64,000 nt of DNA from CAVSWT01 sp963746735 (GTDB lineage: Bacteria > Bacteroidota > Ignavibacteria > Ignavibacteriales > Ignavibacteriaceae), in assembly GCA_963746735.1 (NCBI GenBank), contig CAVVCO010000033.1, forward strand, positions 10,328 to 74,327, written 5' to 3'. Position 1 is the first letter of the stretch. Every line of letters begins with the position of its first letter. Made by a program: the position numbers and the translations under genes. The notes beneath the pieces are model-generated. The model did no database searches. It was not told where the DNA came from and saw only the letters and a list, made by a program, of their open reading frames with translations. Below, in pieces: positions 36,914 through 45,693 of this stretch.

Positions 36914-38252
36914 AGAAAAAATCTTAATTGTCGATGATGAAAAAATTGTAAGAGAATCTTTATTCCATTGGTTTGAAGAAGATGGGTACATCGTTGACAC
37001 TGCTGAAGATGGAGAAGCAGCATTAAGAAAATTTGATAAAGATAAATTTGATCTCCTTTTAGTTGATATGAAGATGCCAGGTATAAGTGGTTTAGATCTT
37101 CTTAAAAAAGTTAAAGAGATTGATAAAGAAACAATTGTAATTTTGATTACAGCTTTCGCATCTGTTCCTTCAGCCATTACTGCACTTAAAGATGGGGCTT
37201 ATGATTATGTTACAAAGCCTGTCGACCCGGATGAACTTGCTCACATTGTAGAAAAAGCTTTAGAGCAAAAAGCACTTAAGGTTGAAAATATTCATTTAAA
37301 AGAAAATATAGAAGAAATAATTAGGCCGGATAACTTAATTGGTGAATCCAACCAGATGAAAAAAATATTTGAGCTTATTCATACAGTATCACCAACTGAT
37401 ACAACGGTTATGATAAGAGGCGAAAGCGGGACAGGGAAAGAACTTGTAGCAAAAGCAATTCATATAAACAGCAGCAGAAAATATTTTCCTATAGTTCCTG
37501 TTAATTGCGGGGCACTTGCTGAATCGCTTCTTGAAAGCGAATTGTTTGGACATGAAAAAGGAGCCTTCACTGGTGCGCAATTTAAACGTAAAGGCAAGTT
37601 TGAAATGGCTGACGGGGGAACAATTTTTTTAGATGAAGTTGGTTCCGTTTCACAAAAAATGCAAGTAGAACTTTTACGCGTAATTGAATCAAAACAATTT
37701 AGCCGTGTTGGAGGCAATCAATTAATCCCCAGTAATTTCAGAGTAATAACTGCAACTAATGAATCACTTGAAGAATTGGTTAAGCAGGGAAAATTCAGAG
37801 AAGACCTTTATTACAGGTTGAATGTCTTTTCAATTGTTGTTCCTCCATTAAGAGAACGGAGAGCTGATATACCGATTCTCGCTTATTATTTTTTAAATAA
37901 GTTCTCAACTATGATGAACAAACCCATCAAAAATATTTCTAAAGAAGCAATTGATTTTCTGGTTAATTATGATTGGCCCGGAAATGTTCGCGAGCTTGAA
38001 AATGCAATTGAAAGGGCTGTTGTTGTAGGAAAGAAGACTTCAATTGAAGTTCCTGATTTACCGTTTCATGTTTCTTCAAACAGCTTCGTGTTGGACAACG
38101 GCGAGAAATCGCTTTCTGCTATGGAGAAAAAATATATAACTAAAATATTAGAAGAAAACAATTGGAACATAACAAGAAGCGCGCAAGTTTTGGAAATCGA
38201 CCGCGTAACTTTGTATAATAAGATTAGTAAGTATCAATTGCATAGACCTTAA
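36903..38252 (+). CDS. NtrC-family sigma-54-dependent response regulator
   Basis: A receiver (D55 in LLLVDMKMPG, lysine in TKPVD) is followed by an AAA+ domain with Walker A GESGTGKE, the GAFTGA loop, Walker B GGTIFLDEV and arginine-finger region. A Fis-type helix-turn-helix (NWNITRSAQVLEIDRVTLYNKI) ends the 449-residue protein. It is intact and complete. It is translationally coupled to the heme-sensor kinase and lies 1.8 kb past the end of an operon that starts at a sigma-54 promoter. It is the obvious candidate to activate both divergent promoters at 31.3 and 31.7 kb. Confidence 0.94.
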   Translation: MSRKEKILIVDDEKIVRESLFHWFEEDGYIVDTAEDGEAALRKFDKDKFDLLLVDMKMPGISGLDLLKKVKEIDKETIVILITAFASVPSAITALKDGAYDYVTKPVDPDELAHIVEKALEQKALKVENIHLKENIEEIIRPDNLIGESNQMKKIFELIHTVSPTDTTVMIRGESGTGKELVAKAIHINSSRKYFPIVPVNCGALAESLLESELFGHEKGAFTGAQFKRKGKFEMADGGTIFLDEVGSVSQKMQVELLRVIESKQFSRVGGNQLIPSNFRVITATNESLEELVKQGKFREDLYYRLNVFSIVVPPLRERRADIPILAYYFLNKFSTMMNKPIKNISKEAIDFLVNYDWPGNVRELENAIERAVVVGKKTSIEVPDLPFHVSSNSFVLDNGEKSLSAMEKKYITKILEENNWNITRSAQVLEIDRVTLYNKISKYQLHRP

Positions 38253-38260
38253 TATCAATA

Positions 38261-38794
38261 ATGGAAATAAACATTGTCCCGGTACATGTTTCAAATACCG
38301 AATTGTTAAATAACATCGTAAATGATTTAAGAAAAATTTTTGTCTCGCCGGTAAATTTACTTTCACTTCAAATTGATATTGACAATGCATACTCTGTTGA
38401 AAGAGCGCAATATTTTTCTACTCAATTAATTTCAATGGCAACACAACTTACTGAAGGCATAAATGGGAAAGTGTTGCTGCTAACAGAGTTTGATCTTTAC
38501 ATTCCGGCATTAACTTTTGTATTTGGTGAAGCTCAATTAAGGGGAAAGCATTCCATTGTTTCTGTCTGCCGGCTTCATGAAGAATTTTATTTAGGGAAGA
38601 CAGACGACCAGCTTTTACTTAAAAGATCAATGAAAGAAGTGCTGCATGAACTTGGGCATAATTTTGGTCTGCTCCATTGTTCCAATTGGGATTGTGTCAT
38701 GCATTCTTCTTTAGGTATTGAAGAAGTTGATATTAAAGGCGACAGTTATTGTAATGACTGTAAAAAGTTAATAAGTAGTTACAAAGTATTGTGA
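38261..38794 (+). CDS. amzA: Archaemetzincin-type zinc metalloprotease
   Basis: The 177-residue protein contains HELGHNFGLLHC, the zinc-binding HExxHxxGxxH with the cysteine typical of archaemetzincins. CVM follows after four residues and a final C-x2-C (YCNDC) gives the second, structural zinc site. The 16-residue spacer before it is one shorter than in the published pattern. There is no signal peptide, so it is cytoplasmic. It begins 8 bases after the sigma-54 activator stop and probably belongs to the same transcript. Substrates of this family are not established. Its presence in a redox-signalling operon is unusual. Confidence 0.88.
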   Translation: MEINIVPVHVSNTELLNNIVNDLRKIFVSPVNLLSLQIDIDNAYSVERAQYFSTQLISMATQLTEGINGKVLLLTEFDLYIPALTFVFGEAQLRGKHSIVSVCRLHEEFYLGKTDDQLLLKRSMKEVLHELGHNFGLLHCSNWDCVMHSSLGIEEVDIKGDSYCNDCKKLISSYKVL

Positions 38795-39156
38795 ATTATC
38801 AACTATTTAAAAGCTAAAATCTCTGAATCCAATTCAAATTTATTTAATCTAACCTTTGTAATTATAAGCAGTTATTACAAATTCTCAAAACTGAATAAAA
38901 TTATTAATTAGATTTTCGTGAATAAGAATTTTTTCAACTTTTTTTAAAATAAAAATTATGGAAAAACCTTATAAAAAGCGTTTCTGTATAAAAATTATAC
39001 AAATTATAAATCACTAAAAAATTTTTGTTTAATAATTATATAGTTAGGACAAACAAATAGGAAAATATGTTGTTTTGGCTTAAAGGGTATAATAATTGTG
39101 ATTATTAGTTTACAGTTCAATCCACTTAAAAGATATATTATTTAATAAGGGTGCTA
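38795..39156. other. Intergenic region, nothing recognised
   Basis: These 362 AT-rich bases contain no ORF above chance, no clear hairpin terminator and no GG-N10-GC promoter. The nearest word, TTGGCTTAAAGGG at about 39075, lacks the -12 GC. A promoter for the gene at 39157 must lie here. Confidence 0.5.
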
Positions 39157-39759
39157 ATGAATAACAAATACTTGCTTGCAATTGATAATCTTGATAATGA
39201 ATTGAAATCAATTGTTGAATCAATAAAAAATCAAGGTCACCAGGTTGACTTGAATAATAATCTTGATTCAATTTTATCTTCCTATACAAAAGGAATGTAC
39301 AATGTGATGGTTATTGAAATTTCCAGCCCTGGAATTAGTGAACTTGAATTTATTAAGAATGTAAAAGCAATTGATCCTTTACTGCAAATTATTGTTATAT
39401 CAGATTATGAGTCGGAAGACGCCGCAAAAAATGCGCTCAAATATGGAGCATATCATTTTCTTAATAAACCAATTTGTCGTGAAGCTGCTCTATCATTATT
39501 TAGTAATGCAATTAAATACATTGAAGTAAAATCTGAAAATTTAAAGTTAAAGATGAACGGGTTGAACAGTAATGGAAATCATATTAATGAAAATGGTGAA
39601 ATCGACTGGTCAATCGATACAATGGAAAAGTTTCATATAATAAAAGTACTAAAAGAACATAAATGGAATATTTCCCGCTCTGCACAAAAACTGGGAATTG
39701 ATAGAGTAACGCTCTATAACAAAATTAAAAAATATGAACTAAGAAAAACTGTCAATTAA
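39157..39759 (+). CDS. Receiver-like/Fis helix-turn-helix regulator with Glu at the phospho-site
   Basis: The ATG at 39157 (5 bases after AAGGG) is preferred over GTG at 39151. The N-terminal 120 residues have a receiver fold. The acidic pocket is weak (AIDNLD) and the phospho-acceptor position is E54, in VMVIEISSPG, instead of Asp; the conserved lysine in NKPI remains. There is no AAA+ domain. The C-terminus (HKWNISRSAQKLGIDRVTLYNKI) is nearly the same as the Fis domain of the activator at 36903, so both may bind the same DNA sites. It may be a phosphorylation-independent partner or antagonist of that activator. Confidence 0.82.
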   Translation: MNNKYLLAIDNLDNELKSIVESIKNQGHQVDLNNNLDSILSSYTKGMYNVMVIEISSPGISELEFIKNVKAIDPLLQIIVISDYESEDAAKNALKYGAYHFLNKPICREAALSLFSNAIKYIEVKSENLKLKMNGLNSNGNHINENGEIDWSIDTMEKFHIIKVLKEHKWNISRSAQKLGIDRVTLYNKIKKYELRKTVN

Positions 39760-39897
39760 ATTTAATTCTATTATCAAAATATTTTACTGTTTTCTTTTTA
39801 GTCAATGAATGAGCAATTAACTGGTTAAAATTTATTTAACTCTAAATATTTTATATTAAGCTTTTTTTATAATTACTATTAATTAACAGTTAACTTT

Positions 39898-41082
39898 TTA
39901 AATTCCTAATTCGTCTTTGACTTCTTTAAAGCATTTAACAGCAAAGTCTAAATCTTCTTTTGAATGTCCAGCAGAAATTTGAACTCGAATTCTCGCCGTT
40001 CCTTTAGGAACTACCGGGAAGAAAAATCCAATTACATAAACACCTTTTTCCAGCATCTTTTCTGCAAACTTTTGTGAAAGTGCTGCATCGCCAAGCATTA
40101 TAGGAACAATTGGATGAACACCATCTTTAATACTTAAACCTGCTGTTTTAATATTCTCTCTAAAATATTTTGTGTTTTGTTCAAGCTTGTCTCTCAATTC
40201 GGTTGAGCTTTCCAATAAATCCAAAACTTTGATAGAAGCTGAGACTATATTTGGTGCAACTGTATTTGAAAATAGATATGGACGCGAACGCTGTCTTAAT
40301 AAATCAATAATTGATTTTCTTCCGCTTGTATAACCGCCGCTTGCGCCTCCAAGCGCTTTACCAAGTGTTCCGGTGATAATATCAATTCTCCCAATTACAT
40401 CATTATACTCATGAGTCCCTTTCCCATGTTTTCCCATAAAGCCAACAGCATGTGAATCATCAACCATTACCATTGCATTATATTTATCAGCAAGATCGCA
40501 AATATCTTTCAACTTAGCAATATAACCATCCATTGAAAAAACACCGTCTGTTGCAATCAATCTAAAGCGTGCTGATTGCGCTTCCTTCAATTTGTCTTCC
40601 AGATCATTCATATCGCTGTTTTTGTATCTGTATCTTTGTGCTTTACATAATCTAATTCCATCAATGATACTCGCATGATTTAGTTCATCACTTATTATTG
40701 CATCCTCTTCTGAAAGCAGAGTTTCAAACAAACCGCCGTTGGCATCAAAGCATGATGTATAAAGAATTGTATCTTCTGTTCCAAGAAAATGTGTAATTTT
40801 ATCTTCAAGCTCTTTATGAATGTCCTGTGTACCGCAAATAAATCTAACTGAAGCCATCCCATAACCATGAATATCAAAACTTTCTTTTGCCGCTTTAATT
40901 ACTTCAGGATGATTGGCAAGTCCTAAATAATTATTAGCACACATATTTAAAACTTTTTGTCCGCCTCTAATTTCAATATTAGCTTTTTGAGGAGATGTGA
41001 TTATTCGTTCGTTTTTATACAAGCCATCGTTTTTAATTTGTTCAATTTGTTGTGAATAATACTTTCTAATTTTTTCGTTCAT
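39898..41082 (-). CDS. kbl: 2-amino-3-ketobutyrate CoA ligase (glycine C-acetyltransferase)
   Basis: The 394-residue PLP enzyme of the alpha-oxoamine synthase family shows MCANNYLGLANHP near the N-terminus, DDSHAVGFMG (the PLP-ring aspartate and histidine), and the Schiff-base lysine in TLGKALGGASGGYTSG. It cleaves 2-amino-3-oxobutyrate with CoA into glycine and acetyl-CoA, the second step of threonine breakdown. The threonine dehydrogenase gene lies just upstream on the same strand. The length is normal. Confidence 0.96.
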   Translation of the reverse strand: MNEKIRKYYSQQIEQIKNDGLYKNERIITSPQKANIEIRGGQKVLNMCANNYLGLANHPEVIKAAKESFDIHGYGMASVRFICGTQDIHKELEDKITHFLGTEDTILYTSCFDANGGLFETLLSEEDAIISDELNHASIIDGIRLCKAQRYRYKNSDMNDLEDKLKEAQSARFRLIATDGVFSMDGYIAKLKDICDLADKYNAMVMVDDSHAVGFMGKHGKGTHEYNDVIGRIDIITGTLGKALGGASGGYTSGRKSIIDLLRQRSRPYLFSNTVAPNIVSASIKVLDLLESSTELRDKLEQNTKYFRENIKTAGLSIKDGVHPIVPIMLGDAALSQKFAEKMLEKGVYVIGFFFPVVPKGTARIRVQISAGHSKEDLDFAVKCFKEVKDELGI

Positions 41083-41110
41083 ATTTCTTCCTTTCTAAGA
41101 AATTGTATTC

Positions 41111-41170
41111 CTTAGCGACTTTGTGTCTCAGCGGTTTATTTTTTACCGCAAAGGCACTAAGACGCAGAGA
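41111..41170. repeat. REP-like palindromic intergenic repeat
   Basis: The words TTAGCGACTTTGTGTCTCAGCGGT and, after a short T-rich spacer, ACCGC followed by AAAGGCACTAAGACGCAGAG form an imperfect inverted pair. The AAAGGCACTAAGACGCAGAG type of word is a common dispersed intergenic repeat in many bacterial genomes. It sits between kbl and tdh, where it could form a structured RNA in the transcript. Confidence 0.55.
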
Positions 41171-41177
41171 TAAAAAA

Positions 41178-42212
41178 TTAAAGCCAGTTGAGAATTATTT
41201 TCCCGGAATTACCCGAAGCCATAATTTCAAATCCTTCTTCAAAACTCTCATATGGGAAATGATGGGTTATAATTGGCGAAAGGTCCAAACCACTTTGTAT
41301 CATGGTTGTCATCTTATACCAGGTTTCAAACATTTCTCTTCCATAAATCCCTTTTAAAGTTAATCCGTTAAACACAACTTTTTCCCAATCAATAGCTGCG
41401 CTTGAAGGTAAAATACCAAGCAAGGCAAGTTTACCGCCATGACACATTACGTCTATCATTCCATTTAATGCTTTAGGATTGCCTGACATTTCCAACCCAA
41501 CATCAAAACCTTCCGTCATTCCTAGTTCGTTCATTACGTCATTTAAATTTTCTTTTGAAATGTCGACAGCTCTAGTTACTCCCATTTTTTGTGCAAGTTC
41601 TAAGCGATATGGATTCATATCAGTAATTACAACGTAACGGGCACCTGAATGTTTAACAATTGCAGCAGCCATAATTCCGATTGGTCCAGCGCCTGTAATT
41701 AAAACGTCTTCACCTAATACATTGAACGACAGTGCGGTATGCGCAGCATTTCCAAATGGATCAAAGATGGAAAATATTTCTTTAGGAATACTGGGATCAC
41801 AATGCCAAACATTGGAAACAGGTATTGAAACATATTCTGCAAAACATCCTGGCCGATTAACCCCAACTCCCATAGTATTTTTACAAAGATGCCTTCTCCC
41901 TGCACGGCAATTTCTGCAGCGGCCGCAAACAATATGTCCTTCACCGCTTACCAATTCCCCGATTTTTACATCTTTAACGTTTGAACCAAAAGCTTCAATT
42001 GTCCCGACATATTCATGCCCTGTAACCATTGGAACCGGAATAGTTTTTTTTGCCCATTCATCCCATTTATAAATATGAATATCAGTTCCACAGATAGAAG
42101 TTTTATGAATTTTAATTAATACATCATTTATTCCGTACTCAGGGACCGGAACCTCATCAAGCCATAAACCTGGTTTTGAATATTTTTTAACAAGAGCTTT
42201 CATTGTTGCCAT
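41178..42212 (-). CDS. tdh: L-threonine 3-dehydrogenase
   Basis: The zinc-dependent medium-chain dehydrogenase oxidises threonine to 2-amino-3-ketobutyrate with NAD. The catalytic zinc site (CGTDIHIYKWDEWA, GHEYVG), four cysteines for structural zinc (CGRCRNCRAGRRHLC), and a Rossmann loop (GAGPIGIMAA) are visible. ATG 42212 is chosen because AAAAGGA lies 6 bases upstream, giving 344 residues, the normal length; upstream starts extend into leader DNA. It is first in an operon with kbl. Confidence 0.96.
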   Translation of the reverse strand: MATMKALVKKYSKPGLWLDEVPVPEYGINDVLIKIHKTSICGTDIHIYKWDEWAKKTIPVPMVTGHEYVGTIEAFGSNVKDVKIGELVSGEGHIVCGRCRNCRAGRRHLCKNTMGVGVNRPGCFAEYVSIPVSNVWHCDPSIPKEIFSIFDPFGNAAHTALSFNVLGEDVLITGAGPIGIMAAAIVKHSGARYVVITDMNPYRLELAQKMGVTRAVDISKENLNDVMNELGMTEGFDVGLEMSGNPKALNGMIDVMCHGGKLALLGILPSSAAIDWEKVVFNGLTLKGIYGREMFETWYKMTTMIQSGLDLSPIITHHFPYESFEEGFEIMASGNSGKIILNWL

Positions 42213-42311
42213 ATAAATCCTTTTGGGGAAATTTAACAAAAGTAAATTTTTATATAAGCAAAATTAAGTAATATTGAATTGAGAGAGTAGTAATGAAAAG
42301 AGAAAAAGAAG

Positions 42312-42335
42312 TCCTTCTTAGGTTTCTAAGAAGGA
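42312..42335 (-). terminator. Terminator after the TerB-like gene
   Basis: Perfect 10-base arms TCCTTCTTAG (42312-42321) and CTAAGAAGGA (42326-42335) enclose a 4-base loop. On the minus strand a T-rich tract follows. It lies 16 bases past the stop of the TerB-like gene. Confidence 0.75.
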
Positions 42336-42350
42336 GAGAATTATAAAAAT

Positions 42351-42776
42351 TTAAATTATTGAGAACAAGGCAAATTCAATATTCAACATTGAGGGTGAAG
42401 AATTTTGGAAATGAAGTATTTTATCATCAAACCATTTTTTGTCAATTTGATTTGCATTTGCTACTGATTTGATATAATCAATTTCAACTCCGACAATTGA
42501 ATTATCTGAGTGAGCAAGAGTTAATCCATCGACAATAAAAGATTCAGCAATTTTTTTATCCGAAAAGATTATGGGTTCTTCAGAAATGTATTTATTTGAA
42601 AGTAAACTTTTCAAAGTATCTTCATAAAAATCTTGTGCAAATCCTAATTTCGTAGCAAACTGTCTGATAATTTTCTTTTCTTGTTCTGCTAATTGATTGT
42701 CCTTTTTTGCAATTATTAATAATCCTTTTAAGTAACTGCTCTTATCTAGAAGTGAAATTTCCATTTTACTGCTCAT
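42351..42776 (-). CDS. TerB-like domain protein
   Basis: The 141-residue all-helical, acidic protein resembles the TerB/DjlA-N-terminal family: an early helix pair with IAKKDNQLAEQEKKIIRQFA, and DGLTLAHSDNSIVGVEIDYIKSVANAN in the second half, with the acidic residues that bind metal in TerB. It has no signal or membrane segment. No other tellurite-resistance genes are present, so a stress or membrane-surveillance role is only a family-based guess. Confidence 0.65.
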   Translation of the reverse strand: MSSKMEISLLDKSSYLKGLLIIAKKDNQLAEQEKKIIRQFATKLGFAQDFYEDTLKSLLSNKYISEEPIIFSDKKIAESFIVDGLTLAHSDNSIVGVEIDYIKSVANANQIDKKWFDDKILHFQNSSPSMLNIEFALFSII

Positions 42777-43045
42777 AGTAATTTTTTAGTCTTTTAATAT
42801 TTCTAAACTTATTAAAATTTAAATTTAATATAAATCCTACAATTTATACCTGGAACTTTATTATTTATCACCTGAAATCAAAATTTATTATGATGAACGG
42901 GTTATATTTTCAAATGCAATATAAAATAATAATTGCAATTGAGTTTAATCTTTATTTAAAAAAATCATTAAATTTTGATTAAGAAAATTAGTGTACTCGA
43001 TTATTATCGAATGAAATCAATTTATTTTTATTGAGGGAGAACAAA

Positions 43046-44437
43046 ATGGATTATAGAATTGAATCAGACAGCATGGGCGAGATTAAAGTTCCTACAAACA
43101 AATACTATGGAGCCCAGACGGCACGTTCATTAATGAATTTTAAAATTGGCGGGGAAAGATTTCCTAGAGAAATAATAAGGGCTCTTGGCATATTAAAAAA
43201 AGCAGCGGCTTTAACAAACAAAGAACTCGGGACATTACCGTCAGATAAAGCAGATCTAATAATAAAAGCTGCTGATGAAGTTATTGAAGGGAAACTAGAT
43301 GAACATTTTCCATTAGTAGTTTGGCAAACCGGCAGCGGGACACAAACAAATATGAATTCAAATGAAGTAATTTCAAATCGTGCAATTGAAATAGCCGGCG
43401 GCGTTATGGGAAGTAAAAAACCTATACACCCCAACGATGACGTGAATAAAGCACAATCATCGAACGATACTTTTCCAACTGCAATGCATATTGCTGCTGT
43501 TGAAGAGATTCATAGAAGATTAATTCCGATGGTTACAAAATTGCGAGATGCTCTTCAAAAAAAATCAGAAGAATTTAAAGACATAATTAAAATCGGGCGT
43601 ACACATTTGATGGATGCAACTCCGCTAACTTTAGGACAAGAATTTTCCGGATACGTTCAGCAATTAACAAATGGACTTGAGAGAATAAATGGTGCTTTAC
43701 CAAGATTGTATGAATTAGCTCTCGGAGGAACCGCTGTTGGAACTGGATTAAATACTCATCCTGAATTTGCGGTGAAAGCTGCAAAAAATATTTCTCAGTT
43801 AACGGGGAAACCTTTCATAACAGGTCGAAATAAATTTGAAGGACTTGCTGCGCATGATGCACTTGTAGAATTTCATGGTGTGCTAAAAACTTTAGCCGCA
43901 TCATTAATGAAAATAGCAAACGATATTCGTTGGCTTGGTTCAGGTCCGCGATGTGGAATTGGCGAATTGAATCTTCCTGAAAATGAACCAGGTAGTTCAA
44001 TCATGCCCGGGAAAGTTAATCCAACCCAATCTGAAGCAATGACAATGGTTTGCACACAAGTTTTTGGCAATGATGTAACTGTAAACTTTGCCGGGGCAAG
44101 CGGTAATTTTGAGCTAAACGTATTTAAACCGGTTATCATTTTTAATGTACTTCAGTCAATTAGATTAATTTCTGATTCGTGTGAAAGTTTCACGGATAAT
44201 TGTGTTGTAGGAATTGAACCAAACGAAAGAAATATTAAAAAACATTTAAATGATTCTTTGATGCTGGTTACTTCATTAAATCCTCATATCGGTTATGACA
44301 ACGCTGCAAAGGTTGCAAAGAAAGCTCACAAAGAACATAAGACTTTAAAAGAAGCAGCAATCGAATTAGGACTTTTGACAACAGAAAAATTTGATGAAGT
44401 TGTACGTCCTGAAAATATGATTGGGCCTAAAAAGTAA
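43046..44437 (+). CDS. fumC: Fumarate hydratase, class II
   Basis: The 463-residue protein of the fumarase/aspartase superfamily interconverts fumarate and malate in the TCA cycle. The family signature GSSIMPGKVNPTQ is exact, and TGSGTQTNMNSNEV and GRTHLMDATPL are typical of class II fumarase. ATG 43046, 7 bases after GGGAG, is preferred over the in-frame TTG at 43031. No iron-sulfur cluster is needed, in contrast to class I. Aspartase is excluded by overall similarity, not by a single residue. Confidence 0.95.
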   Translation: MDYRIESDSMGEIKVPTNKYYGAQTARSLMNFKIGGERFPREIIRALGILKKAAALTNKELGTLPSDKADLIIKAADEVIEGKLDEHFPLVVWQTGSGTQTNMNSNEVISNRAIEIAGGVMGSKKPIHPNDDVNKAQSSNDTFPTAMHIAAVEEIHRRLIPMVTKLRDALQKKSEEFKDIIKIGRTHLMDATPLTLGQEFSGYVQQLTNGLERINGALPRLYELALGGTAVGTGLNTHPEFAVKAAKNISQLTGKPFITGRNKFEGLAAHDALVEFHGVLKTLAASLMKIANDIRWLGSGPRCGIGELNLPENEPGSSIMPGKVNPTQSEAMTMVCTQVFGNDVTVNFAGASGNFELNVFKPVIIFNVLQSIRLISDSCESFTDNCVVGIEPNERNIKKHLNDSLMLVTSLNPHIGYDNAAKVAKKAHKEHKTLKEAAIELGLLTTEKFDEVVRPENMIGPKK

Positions 44438-44451
44438 TTTCTCGTATTGTG

Positions 44452-44520
44452 TTTGTCACCACGAGCAGAGAGAAGCGATCTTTCGAAAGATTGCTTCGTC
44501 GTAATCTCCTCGCATTGACA
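44452..44520. repeat. REP-like palindromic repeat (GTCATTGCGAGGAG family)
   Basis: On the minus strand the element reads TGTCAATGCGAGGAG, then a core and GAAGCAATCTTTCGAAAGATCGCTTC, ending in CACGAGC-type sequence reversed. The core at 44475-44494 is a near-perfect 20-base palindrome. Similar elements are widespread in bacterial genomes. It lies just past fumC and may help end or stabilise its transcript. Confidence 0.6.
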
Positions 44521-44575
44521 TACTACATGATTTTAAATGCGATAGAAAACTTCAAATAAAAATTGATAGGGATAT

Positions 44576-45244
44576 TTGCAAACCTGGAACGGATTAGTTT
44601 CTCTTTTTATTGCCTGCATCGAATTAATTTTTTTAATTAATCTTTTAGTTCATGCAGAAAAAAATAAAGCTAATAAATTGGCAATGTTATTAATTCTATT
44701 GCTGATGATCTATCAGTCACTTGAATTTTTAATGTGCCATTTTGATATTCAGTTTTCTTTCATGCCTTATTTGGCTTTTGTCGATATTTCATTTCTGCCT
44801 CCACTCGGGTTGTTTTATGTCTTAACATTGTTTGATTATAAATCAAATTATTTCAGATTGTTTTTTATTCCCGCTATTTTATTTTCAATTTACTACACTT
44901 TCGTAATTGCAAAATTTACTATAACAAGCTGTGCAGTATTTTATGCAACATATAATTATCCGCTTGGAGATTTGTATGGATTCTTTTATTATTCGCTGGT
45001 CGTTGCAACGATAATAATTTTAATTTTAAATTTAATTCGAACATCAGGAGATAAGAAGAAATTTGCAGCAATAATTCTAACCGCTCACATTGTAATTTCA
45101 ATACCGGTTGTTTCAGCTTTTATTCTAAGTTGGATGAATAAGCCGGAAGCATTAGATTCAATTGAAAGCGTTATGTGCAAATTTGCCTTTGCGAATGCCT
45201 TGGCTTTAACACTTGTAACTTTGATGAATAAGCAGCATGAATGA
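44576..45244 (+). CDS. Seven-helix membrane protein of unknown function
   Basis: The 222-residue protein has seven predicted hydrophobic helices. The arrangement resembles the N-terminal 7TM domain of some sensor proteins, but no signalling domain follows. The start is TTG at 44576 with AGGG 5 bases upstream. Its stop overlaps the next gene's ATG by 8 bases, so the two are co-translated and probably work together. No family is recognised. Confidence 0.7.
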   Translation: MQTWNGLVSLFIACIELIFLINLLVHAEKNKANKLAMLLILLLMIYQSLEFLMCHFDIQFSFMPYLAFVDISFLPPLGLFYVLTLFDYKSNYFRLFFIPAILFSIYYTFVIAKFTITSCAVFYATYNYPLGDLYGFFYYSLVVATIIILILNLIRTSGDKKKFAAIILTAHIVISIPVVSAFILSWMNKPEALDSIESVMCKFAFANALALTLVTLMNKQHE

Positions 45245-45569
45245 AATAATCTTAAATATTTACTTGATAATTAATAATGATTATGTGGTAGAGTTTAGAG
45301 TAGTTGCTTATGAAAAAGAAGGCGGAGACGATAACAAAATAAAATTTCTTAAAAGCAAAGCAGTTGAAGATTTTGAAATTGCTTATAAGTTTGATGCACC
45401 TTCAGATAAATATGGGAAACATATGCCATACCATAAATTTGCAAGACTTGAAAAAAAAGGTCGACAGTTTGAACTGTTTGAAGAAATTTTTCAAGAGTTC
45501 AAAGTTCCTCAGAATCCATTAATTTGCGTTACTCCAGTTGTAGATGGAAAAATTTTAGCTGGCGATTAA
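45237..45569 (+). CDS. Hypothetical small soluble protein
   Basis: The 110-residue acidic protein has mixed alpha/beta character and no signal peptide or known motif. Its start lies within the end of the membrane-protein gene, which supports it being a real gene. I do not recognise the family; a partner or regulator of the membrane protein is a reasonable guess. Confidence 0.6.
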   Translation: MNEIILNIYLIINNDYVVEFRVVAYEKEGGDDNKIKFLKSKAVEDFEIAYKFDAPSDKYGKHMPYHKFARLEKKGRQFELFEEIFQEFKVPQNPLICVTPVVDGKILAGD

Positions 45570-45693
45570 AATTATTTTATCATAATAATATTTATTTATT
45601 GATTTATCTAATAAAATATCATATTAGGCTATTTAATATTCATTTTAGATTTGTATTGAATTCAATTTTTACCATGGAACATCGATAATAAAA

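Noticed and set aside
42351..42776. Tellurite resistance operon
   Set aside because: Only one TerB-like domain is present, without terA, terC, terD or terE neighbours.
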